Shown here in pieces: positions 43,756-53,398 of a stretch of DNA of 64,000 bases (the stretch's first letter is position 1; every line of letters begins with the position of its first letter). A program made the position numbers and the translations under genes. Under the pieces are notes generated by a model. The model ran no database searches, was not told the DNA's origin, and saw only the letters and a list, made by a program, of their open reading frames with translations. Source of the stretch: Paraphoma chrysanthemicola (lineage: Eukaryota; Ascomycota; Dothideomycetes; Pleosporales; Phaeosphaeriaceae). The DNA lies in assembly GCA_020744225.1 (NCBI GenBank), contig JAGMWG010000018.1, positions 372,001 to 436,000 of the forward strand. Reading direction: 5' to 3'.

Positions 43756-45149
43756 TCGGTCGATTCAGTACGGCAGTCTCCGCGAGCAATCGAAGCCATC
43801 TGTCGAATTCCAACCACAATTTGACGCCAACCAGCTGTTCGAGTTGTTACAAGTCTTTCATTCAACGCGGACCAAGCACCTACCCAATTTCACATGCACG
43901 ATTGCGAGGCAGCCACCAACGCTTGCGCCTTGCGAAGTCAAATATGGTTTTGACATGTCATAGTGGCTTTCTGTCCAGCTCCACTCCGTCCTTGGCTCCC
44001 CCACGCGAAGCTAAGCACGACACAAGCACAGAGCTCTCGCATCGCGTTTCCGACCTATTCTCCGTTATTCCAATCGGTCCTTTTGACATGGATGGACCTG
44101 GTCGAAACTTAATGGCCTTCGACAATAGAGCACCAGCCACCCAACATGAGCTCAGAAGATCCCATAGGAGGCTCGATGTTTACAAGGTTCACATTGTGGG
44201 CCCAAACAGTTGCCAGATTACAGTGCCCCAAGGCTAATGTCGCGAACTGCAGGCAGTGGCAACCACCAAGCCGTGCAGGAGCTTGGGCGCCTTTGACCTC
44301 CACTGAGCCAGGATCTAGAGAATCTTGCGTAATTAGTAAACTCGCCTAGTCTCTAGCAAGCACTGCCCTACATTTCGTGCACGCCCGTCGCCTGATCGCA
44401 GCTGAGAGCTACCTGTTTGATGGAAGCTTAAGCCTCCTACTTCCGCCTGATGGGTACCCCAATTGCGACAGCACCCTCCTTCACACAGTGTATTCAGACG
44501 ATTGATATACTTGTTTCGTGGAAGATTCGAAGCTGTAATATTACATTTAGTGGCCTATAAATTCGATGAAGGTGATTGTGTCCTAGAGCGTCTCACGCCA
44601 TCTCGTGCCGATCCCGTACTTCAGTCATCCTAGCCAGACCCCTTGTGACCTCAATTGCGCCACAAGATGCGTATCTTTCCGTTTCTATCCGCGCGCATAG
44701 GGTTTCCGCGGGCGGGCCGCATCCTGAACGGCTTCTAGCAGCATGCATGTGTCGCGGCGTAATAGTGAATACGCAAGGTGGGAAATGATAATGGTGGTGG
44801 TCATACTGCGCAGCCTTACCGAGAAAACGAGTTGTTTTACCTACCGAGCAGGGTTGGTTTACAGCCTCGCTGCTGATGGATTTGCACAGACCCAATGGAT
44901 CAGTCCTGTGACAGTAGATTGTGCAGCTACTGATCTTTCCGTCATCTACACTGTTGTCAAGGATAATGGTCATCGAATTGCGGTCGCTTGTCATGCATAT
45001 CCCCCTACCAGTGCTGTCCACAGGCCGAGTGTTCGGACCCTAGATCTGGGGTAATTAGCTGCGCCGCGGATCAACATCAATTATTCAGTATGGAGACAAA
45101 AAGCCCCTGGAATCAAGAAGCGGTGTTAGCGGCCAGGCCAGCCACCGAC
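43756..45149. other. Spacer between the two duplicated segments
   Basis: 1.4 kb with no supported gene. The longest open frame (44593-45021, minus, 142 codons) has no paralogue, no splice logic and no recognisable features. Confidence 0.4.
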
Positions 45150-48100
45150 ACAGTGAACGCGCTCGATGCTTCCTTCAAATCCGTGTGTTCTTTGAAAGTG
45201 CTGATGTCCATGCGAGTTAGCTGGGTCATTGTTCGCCAAACTCTAATAAATGCGGGGCGGCGGCGCTGGTCGAGATCGCTTAGGAATGGGGAGGGATGAT
45301 ATTGTACGACTACGGAACTGTGTATTGGCTACGGTGCTAGATACGGAGTTCTCGCCACTTGAATCTTATTCACTTGCTGGAGCGATGGCCGCGCCAGGCC
45401 CTCTCCACACCGCTTTCCACATACGCCATAACGATCAAACACATCCTTGACACTCAGTCTGGTTTGCTTGAATTGAGCGCTCGATCATGCGGCTCTGCTC
45501 AATTCAACAGTATATATCTTTCTGTACCTAATCGCGCGCATTGTGATTATGAGTTATCTTCTCCCACATTTTAACTGTTGATTGGTGTCTGATCTTCTTC
45601 GTTGTCATCTTTCTTATCCCCCTCCCCATCTTTCCTCGTCTGATCGAATCATCATACCGGCTCTCGGCTCTTTCATATCCAGCGCTTCAAGAGTGACCAA
45701 CTGAACCGGAAAGACTCATCCACTTTATATCTCGAGAGAACTTTCAAGAGGTCGCATAGCTCTTGGAATTCAACCATGTCGACAGCGGCGCATCACCCGT
45801 CCGCATCACCCTTTCACGACACCAACATGGCTAGTCGTGCACAATACGATGAGTTTGCGATCAAGTACTACGATCAGGGCTCGCCACTTCCCTTGCAGCA
45901 TCCACTCCCGACTCATCAGCTGAGCCCCGCTTGTCCGTATCACATGGCCATCTTGGACACGCGAACGCCACGGCCTACACAAGGATTAGCACGGTCGATT
46001 CCAGCTCCACATCAAGAGCTTCTTGAGCGAATGCCGCCAGTTGGACTCACGGACAAGTGGCAAGTTGGAACCTCTGCATCGTGCGGTTGCACGTGTGCGT
46101 TGAGTCTCTCACTATCCACCAACAATTTTGCACGCGACGTCGATGCCGTCGTCCACAATACCAGCTCTGTTGTTTCTCGGACGGCTCATGCAGGTACACC
46201 ATGATCATATCAACTATCATGCCATTTTCTGGTCGTCGTTGTTGGTTTTGATTCTTTGCTGTCACCAAATTCCTACTGCTTTTCGCAGTCTTCTTGTCAG
46301 CTAATGGATCACACGGCTAGACGTCCCCGACCAGGATTCCAAGTTTGTGCGCTGATTAAATCACCAATACTTTTCTCAGAGCTTTAACATCTCGGTTCTG
46401 CATGTCGCATAGAATGTCGCCAGAGTCCTTCCATATGTGCCATCATAAAGCCTAATTCCAATTGTTTATTCCTTTAAGATGATTTGCCCTGTCTCCTTAT
46501 TATGTGCCTTGATCAAGGTGCGGAGCGGTCCGCCCTATCTCCCAACTAGCATGTATCCACAATACTCCTCCGAGACAAATCACCTAAGCAAGCCAAGCGA
46601 TAGCTCCGGATAATCGGCAGGCGCCCGAGCACTTGAGAACAAAGCTTCATCACCGATCAGACCAACGTCTTTGGGTGACGATAGTGAAAGTGGCAAACGG
46701 TGTTTGCAGTCGCTGAGCGCTCGTCTGACGGATGCCTGGCGCTCCATCTAAAAGGAGGAAGCATCAACGGAGAATCAGGAACTGCGTTTGGCGCGAATGC
46801 AACTCGTGATCCTTGTTCCCTGCGCAGCAGCTTGATAGGTCGAAGGGCTACGATTCAGGGGACGGTACTATGAGTGCTAGGCGCTCTCGTCCGTGTGTGC
46901 AAATAAACAGTCCGCGGAACAGATGGTCTACGTCCTCTTACGTTTCTTTGCCAGCGATGCGGTTGAAGGTTTCGGCTTCCAGATCAGGCGTTGTTACCAC
47001 ACTGTAGGACTAGGGTTGATATTGTCCACAACCCCGCCACTCGCCTTCACATCCTCCGGCCATAACGGCACGTTCAGGCCAGGACTTAGTGATCTTGGAC
47101 TGCTAGCTTGCAGTGAAGGACGAAAATCAGCGCTAAGCGCGGCGGCTACGGCTCGAGGAATTTACGATGCACAGGTACTGGTCCAATCGGCTGTTATTTC
47201 ACCCCACCACCACCGCACCGGCGCCTCAATTACAGACTAAGTGTCTCAAAAGAACGTGAAACCCCTTCGCATAAGGCACAAACCTCCCACCTCTTGCCAT
47301 GGACCACGTATGCAGTCTTTCCAATCTCCAATCTCCCAGTTGTGAACTTGCATTCATGGCATGCAAACCTAATCATCCCAGACATGCTCCCTACTTGCGC
47401 AGCTGTCTAACAACAGCGGAAGATTAATTGCTTGCAAGCATGGACTTGGCGCAATTTGCCTTCACCGGTGCTCGTCATCAAAACGACATGTTCGCTTCTT
47501 GTTCTTCTCCTTATTTTCGCATGAACAGACAATGCGCCAAACTTCCATGAACAACTGATCGTAAAGTCAACTACAGCAGCCCAATGAACTCGCTGTTGTC
47601 CTATCTCGAGCATTCAATTGGAAATACGATATATGTGGTAAGCAATCTATGCCGATCAGTCGGATGCTGCATCCCGGCCAGCACCCGCAGATTGCGCCCC
47701 TGCGTGGGATCGGTGTAGAAGGACCCTAACTTAGCGTCGTGACGGGGGCTTGTTGTTACCACGCGACAGCCGATATAACGGTCGGAGTCGGTCAATTTTC
47801 GTTCCACTCATAAGTCTTCTTGCTAATGTAGTTGTGGTTACTCTGTGACTCGCTTACAACTCGCGTAACTACAGTACCTAGTAGCCTGACGCAATCGCAA
47901 ATCAGCGGGCGGCTGCGCCGCCGGAGGATTCGGAGGATCCAATCCGCTGCCCCAATAACCCACACGATCCATTAATTTCCCATAAATGCCACGCTGAAGG
48001 AAAACGCCTTGTCCTACTTACCGGCTGGGTCACAAGGCTGGAATCCACGAGGCGGATCACTCCGCATGGAGCAGTAACGCCTCGCAGCCTCGAATCTGAG

Positions 48101-49205
48101 TGCAGCCTCAGCCTCGCACATGGGGTCACTTTTTTGAGTCATCAGCGGTCGCACAACATTTCCAATGTAGAGCTTCGCGGGCTTTGGTTGGGCCATCACT
48201 GCGCAGGGGCGGACCGGGGTCGGTGAAATCTCGACCATGCTCAATCTGTTGGAAAAGCGACGCTGATACGCCTATGTATCTTCGACAAGGATTTAAACCC
48301 TGGATCACGAGTCTAGGCGAAGATCGCTGACCGCTGTGGCCCGGAAACATCTGCACTAGCAGGTAGTTGCAGGAGGGGATGCGCGAAAAATTCCGTTTCT
48401 TTCCTTATCAAGACCAGTGTGTCTGACCGGTGAGACTAAGTATGCACCCTTGCCTACCTCGCTGCAAGGACGTGGCGAGCATTACAACGCGGAACTAATT
48501 CCCGCCGCAGATTTAGCCTTATCAACGTCCACACTGCCCAGCGAACCTCGTGTTCGGGGAAGGCTGCAAGAGTACCGTAGTGCTTTGTCGCCTATAAGGG
48601 GAGATGATACTCGACTAGTCACGATGTCGGATCAAAGCCGAAGCACACCTGGGCAGTAACTTCCCTGTTGGGAAAGGCTGGGTCTCTTCCCAAATCTCGA
48701 TTGCACACCGAGAAAGCAAGAATATAGCGCCTTGAGACGAAAGTAGAAGACGCGGGCGAGCCAAAGTCTAACCTTTTCCAGAATGGCAGTGCCGATGTTT
48801 GGGAAACCAACATGTGCCTGCAAGGCGTCCATGATTCCGTCTCACAGATCGGGGGCATAACAGCCACTTAGATATTCATTAGTTGCCGCGACAAGGTGCT
48901 CCGGGGCCCTAGGGAGGTGCCGGGCTGGAAGTTATTGCCGGGTTGCAAATGCTCTACGGCGGTGCCTAGCTCGTGTGATTCTCGTTGCAAGCGTAATGTG
49001 CTTCTTCATGGGTGCAACAATATGCCGACCAGGTGCTGAGGCATCAAATGTACTTATCAATACCAAGCGAGATGACCGGCTCCGGATCCGCGGTGGCATC
49101 CTTGCCGATGGCTCAAATGTAGGCCAGAGATGTGCGGCGGAGTCGACTCCGGGGGCCGTGTTCTTGCATGCGGGCTATCTGAGGATGTACACCCATGGCT
49201 ACTAA
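45150..49205 (+). repeat. Ancient direct segmental duplication, right copy (about 4.1 kb)
   Basis: Partner of the segment at 39620-43755, same orientation; anchors are listed there. Substitutions between copies are mostly transitions, for example in the run starting CCGCATGG at 42485 and 48063. Repeat-induced point mutation would give that pattern, and so would ordinary drift. Apart from the gene at 45776, the stretch 46205-49205 holds no confident gene. Boundaries are approximate. Confidence 0.75.
45776..46204 (+). CDS. Small uncharacterised protein, paralogue of the gene at 40208, 142 residues
   Basis: Single exon in the right duplicated segment. Conserved blocks: YDEFAIKYYDQGS, CPYHMAILDTRTPRPTQ, LLERMPPVGLTDKWQVGTS, ASCGCTCA, FARDVDAVV and a shared end at TAHAG-x-P. 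The N-terminal 25 residues and the loops diverge. The right copy has a TATA-like TTTATATC at 45724-45731, about 45 bp before the ATG. A GT donor-like GGTACACC sits at the last codons, but the left copy lacks a GT there, so I end both at the shared TGA. No signal peptide or known domain. Confidence 0.68.
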   Translation: MSTAAHHPSASPFHDTNMASRAQYDEFAIKYYDQGSPLPLQHPLPTHQLSPACPYHMAILDTRTPRPTQGLARSIPAPHQELLERMPPVGLTDKWQVGTSASCGCTCALSLSLSTNNFARDVDAVVHNTSSVVSRTAHAGTP

Positions 49206-49420
49206 GGCAAGTGGAATCGTGGCTGGTCATAGCGTGTCTCCCGTCCGAAGCCGCCCTTCCGCGACCAAGATCCGCGAAATTGTGAATCTCCACGTGGCAG
49301 CCCCTGTTAAACGCGCTGTCGCTTTGCTTGAACACCAGGAGAAGCAGATGCTCTGACTCGAGCTGTGTAAAAAAGAAAGCGACATGTCGTCTTGTGTTAC
49401 AGAGGCACAACGGCAGCAAC

Positions 49421-49429
49421 TATATAAGT
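49421..49429 (+). promoter_or_regulatory. Possible TATA box of the gene at 49492
   Basis: TATATAAGT lies 71 bp upstream of the ATG at 49492, a normal fungal core-promoter distance. Sequence evidence only. Confidence 0.4.
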
Positions 49430-49491
49430 ATCTACAATGATGTTGAGAAGGATGTCTGCATCAACTTCTACCAAATATCATTGCACACGAA

Positions 49492-49980
49492 ATGGCCGGC
49501 CCTGCACCCGCAGAGAAAGACTCCAATATGGAGCACAGTGTGAACCTGGCTAGGCCTTCGGATCGTTCTGCTTCACCCTCGTCCATCACTCTCTGCGACA
49601 AAGATAGCCAGAGCGATGATGGCACCAACACTGTCAGCGGCTTCGTGGACTATCAAGAAAATGATCTCGTAGGCGTCGGATCATGGGCACAAAGCCACTC
49701 CGCAAAGGCAGGGTATGATACAGAAGACCCAGGTACGCCATCTCAACATCTCCTATTCAAAACCGCATTGACAACTTGGCATCCAGCCGCAGGGATGGAT
49801 GGACATATCAGTGACTTGGACCATCAGCGGACCGAAGTGCATCCTGGTCAAGCCAGTTCCGGGCCGGAAAGCCAAGTTTTAGACGCTTTTCACCCGCGCA
49901 ACACGAGGTCTGGCCAAGAACAGCGCGACTCCAGTTCTGACAAGCTGGATGACGGCGATGACGAGGTACCAAAAGCTTGA
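49492..49980 (+). CDS. Hypothetical acidic, Ser/Asp-rich protein, 162 (or 144) residues
   Basis: An uninterrupted frame from ATG 49492 to TGA 49980, preceded by a plausible TATA box. The product is hydrophilic and probably disordered: SDRSASPSSITL, QSDDGTNTVSGFVDYQENDL, and an acidic C-terminus SSSDKLDDGDDEVPKA. Inside it, 49732-49785 looks like a 54 bp GT-AG intron (GTACGC...CATCCAG). Because 54 is a multiple of three, both forms stay open. Only one cysteine; no signal peptide, membrane helix or domain. It lies just beyond the right duplicated segment. I do not recognise it, and chance remains possible. Confidence 0.42.
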   Translation: MAGPAPAEKDSNMEHSVNLARPSDRSASPSSITLCDKDSQSDDGTNTVSGFVDYQENDLVGVGSWAQSHSAKAGYDTEDPGTPSQHLLFKTALTTWHPAAGMDGHISDLDHQRTEVHPGQASSGPESQVLDAFHPRNTRSGQEQRDSSSDKLDDGDDEVPKA

Positions 49981-51764
49981 TGGGCGTAGCACAAGCGCAA
50001 AGATTTCGGTTGGTTAAGGCGCGATTAATCTTTAGTCAGACAGCACGTGTATTCCCGTGCAGCTTGGTTATAGAGCCGGGTTTTGTGCGCCAGATTCAGT
50101 GTTCGTGACGATCCTCGCACGCTTCTTTGAAATTCATAATCTTTTTATCAATAGCGGAAAAGGCTTCTTAGCCTCTCTGGAGTGTGTACGAGTGACACTC
50201 TAGCAGTACTTAAATCCAGTGGGGCTTTCTTCATAAGTGACATGATTCGCACGGGTAACCTGCTGTTCATACGACAACGGGCGGGGAATCGTAGAACACT
50301 ACGTCTGAACACGATCTCCTCCCATCTCCAGGCCCAACATCTGCGCGCTCCGCTGAACATAGTCAGATAAGGTTCAAGCGCACACTTGAGATGGACCAAT
50401 GCAGTGACAACACCTCCGTCAGAATACTCTCTGCAATGTTATGGGCAAGGATAGTGCTGTGCCGCAAATTCAAAGCCTTGGTCTGCTGCCTAGCCGATGT
50501 TTGCATAGCCGTTTGAGAAGGGGGCGAGGCTGAAGCAGCCCTTGCGTTGTGTCACGCGCTTCGACCAAGCGGAGGTCCTTCGTCGTGACCCTTGTTGTCC
50601 CCCTACTGGTAATAAATTCATACATTCAAAATCAGCTCGGAGACATCTGTCAAACTTGTATGAACGGTGCCTTGTGTGTGCTCCCAACGCCTGTCCAACA
50701 CTGCGGCTCGCATCGATCAAGGCCCTCCGCGCTACCCAGTGCCCCTCTTCAGGAGAGCTACAGCCGCCAGACACGACGATCGATACAAGGCAACATCTTG
50801 GTGACTTGAAGTCAAGACGGCAGACGCGCGAAACCATTCGTGAAGATGCTCACCACCTCTTCACACCCTCGGTTCGATCACCCTGTCCCATACTTGCCTT
50901 TGTTGCTACTTGCGGACGCGTCGGTACCAACACAGAGCTTCCGCAAAGACACCCAACCTCACGTTGCGGGGAAGCTGATAAGACAGATCATGCTCACTGT
51001 AGCGACCATCCTGCGCTCGCGCCGCTACCGCCGAACCACAGCGCGTGATTTACGCGGCCCCTGCGAGACCGCACACCCTTCCCCGTCCTCGAATACACGC
51101 GCTGCCGTGTATTCATCTCCACCATAACGACTTCCATGTCGAGATACCTACGTCTACAGTTATGACGAGCATGTGCACCTGATGCCACCGACTGCTGATG
51201 TGACAGTAGACATCTAGTCGTGCACCTGTCCCATAACATGCATCGCGAGATAATACGATGTGGAAAACACAACTAGGAAACGCACTCATGGAGTACGTTT
51301 CACGTCAGAACTGCTGGTACCTTGATGTATGCACGCACTTCACGAGCGCCTTGAGTGACCAGTGGCGAATCGTGCGAGACATCTATAGTTCTGCATGTCT
51401 GGAAAGCGCCGTCGAAGCTCGCGATCATCTACAAGCAACATGACCAGTCCCACCTGACTTCTCTCAAGCCACACTGGATGCTAGAAGATGCATCTATGCG
51501 TACCAGATCCGTCTACCGGGACAATACCCACCATCACTTTCCCTGCGCATGATTACACCATTGTCGCCGTACGATCAAACCATCATCACCACACTATTTC
51601 CAAAGCTACATACACACCACCTCTGCACTAATTACTCACCCAGGATAGGATCACGTTCATTCACCGCTAGCTCAGCATCACGCATCTAACACAACGTCAC
51701 ACACTTTGACGCCGCCACCACTACCTCCTCATCTCCTCTCCGCCGCCGATGCCTCCCTGTTTCG
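49981..51764. other. Gene-poor region, no gene supported
   Basis: 1.8 kb. The longest open frame (50542-51048) is Arg/Cys/Pro-rich without structure and overlaps others in two frames, which is typical of chance. Poly-pyrimidine and CACCAC-rich stretches are frequent from 51500 on. Confidence 0.4.
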
Positions 51765-51866
51765 TTGGTTTGCTACCATCTCAGCAATCATCAGCAAACA
51801 CCTACTCTAGGGTGTATGAGTGGCTCCTGCCCATAATGTATGGGTACCGACCTAGTCCAACAGGTT
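51765..51866 (+). repeat. Direct repeat, left copy (about 102 bp)
   Basis: Starts TTGGTTTGCTACCATCTCA and ends near GTCCAACAGGTT. The partner lies at 52310-52412, 545 bp away, about 85% identical by eye with mostly transition differences. It contains the small palindrome CCCATA-ATG-TATGGG. Confidence 0.8.
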
Positions 51867-52016
51867 ATGAGCCCGGCTTCACATAGTTGCCAAGCAGCGT
51901 AAGGTTGATTCGCCTGCCTTTCTTAAGGAGGTGTACGAGGATAAGGGGAGCTTAAAGCCATCCGTCTACCCCATCCACCACCCTTGCTCCCGCTCTTGCC
52001 ATCAAGGGGGCTTCAA

Positions 52017-52240
52017 CCACGAGCGCTGCCGTCAGCCACCTCCAGGTGCGTGAGCCACGTCCGTGTACGTGCAACTCCTACACCTCTACCCTCTACCACG
52101 ACAGAGGTGCGACAACGCGTTAGCCACCAGAGGGTGCAATCCCGACGTCCCGAATCAGCCACGAGAGCTGCCATTAGCCACGTCCATGCGCGTACAATTC
52201 ATCTTCCTCTACACGACAGAGGTCCCTCCTTGTTAGCCAC
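52017..52240 (+). repeat. Degenerate tandem repeat of about 110-140 bp, two units
   Basis: Unit 1 begins CCACGAGCGCTGCCGTCAGC at 52017 and unit 2 CCACGAGAGCTGCCATTAGC at 52159. Both continue with CCACGTCC, a CGTGCAA/CGTACAA stretch, CTCTACC-type sequence, ACGACAGAGGT and TTAGCCAC. It sits between the two 100 bp direct repeats. No coding sense seen. Confidence 0.65.
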
Positions 52241-52309
52241 GCCCGCTCGTAAGCGTGCCAGCCTTACATCCCTTATGAGCGTTTTGTTTGCTTCGATTGA
52301 GTGGGGCTG

Positions 52310-52412
52310 TTGGTTTGCTACCATCTCAACAATTATCGGCAAACACCCATTCATAAGGTATATGAGTGGCTTCTGCCCATATTGTATGGGTATCGACCTT
52401 GTCCAACATGTT
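52310..52412 (+). repeat. Direct repeat, right copy (about 103 bp)
   Basis: Partner of 51765-51866. The palindrome is kept as CCCATA-TTG-TATGGG. The 443 bp between the repeats is too short for an autonomous retroelement, so a solo or miniature element remnant (TRIM- or MITE-like) is possible but unproven. Confidence 0.8.
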
Positions 52413-53398
52413 TCCAGCTCAAGCAAACACAGTCTCTCTTCGATCCGACCTCCTTCTCCCCATCTTCCATAATCAAACCAGATACACCTGAACAAGCACA
52501 CGACACTCCACACCCAACGAATGCCTTGTCCAAAGCATCTAGACACCAACTCATCTACTTCCACCACACCACCACGCCACCTCCCCACAACTCGCAATCG
52601 GATCATACTTACTAACACCATACCAGTCATTCTTCACTAGCTACCTTCCAAGCCACCTACCTATCCCTGTACCGTGCTTCATAAACGCCATGGTGTCCCC
52701 ATGGTATACGCTCCAATGCCGAAGACTACCTAGGTCGCCTAGTAGCAATATCCAAAGACATTCTATACAATAGAAGCTCAGGTCGAATGCAGAAGTGTGG
52801 CTTGAACAAGGCGGTAGAGGGACGGTCATAAATGAATAAGGCATTTACTTCAAAAGGTCTCGACAAGGGTGAAAGGGGGGAGGGTGTGAGATGGACAGGC
52901 ATGAGAACAAGGCAACAGGACATGACTGCGAAGCCTTTAAACGAGGAAGATGGCTTGTGGCCTAGTGTTTGTGCTGAGTGGCAGAGATGGTCAGGTTGGT
53001 GGAGATCAGGAGTAGACAGTAATGTTAGGGTGGAAAAGGAGAGCGGAAACATCGCAGACGCAGCATTAGCAGTTGTGCGGAAGGAGTCAAGGTCAGCGCA
53101 CATACATAAACAGACATATTGGCCATCGAGAAAATCTTAGTAAAGAATCATTGAATTAACAATTACTACAGACGGGGAGCTCATTTTGTTCCTTCTCAAG
53201 CCTATCGCAACCCACCTCCACCATTACCAATTGCCATTTCATCACCGGCTCCCCCGTCATCAAAAGGTATCAAAGCAAAACCATTTTTGCCCATGTGCTA
53301 CGTGGTATCATCGGGCCAAAGCTGAACAAAGGAAAGGGTACTCGTAGTCATAATCGGCTGCCGTAATCAAGCTCGTACTCAGAGCTGCTGGAACACAT
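52413..53398. other. 3' flank of the HAM1-like gene, no gene supported
   Basis: About 990 bp. Probable 3' UTR and terminator of the minus-strand gene to the right; the plus-strand frame at 52832-53140 has no recognisable features. Confidence 0.4.

Noticed and set aside
44593..45021. 142-codon minus-strand open frame in the spacer between duplicated segments
   Set aside because: Cys/Arg-rich, no conserved partner, no promoter or splice support; expected by chance in this composition.
48260..48330. tRNA-like stretch on the minus strand (GGTTTAAATCC resembles a B box, with a 7 bp outer stem)
   Set aside because: The space between the outer stem arms is only about 30 bases, with no room for D and anticodon arms. 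The equivalent site in the other duplicated segment does not keep the box.
50542..51048. 168-codon plus-strand open frame
   Set aside because: Composition is typical of random frames, overlapping frames exist, and there is no domain, signal peptide or paralogue.
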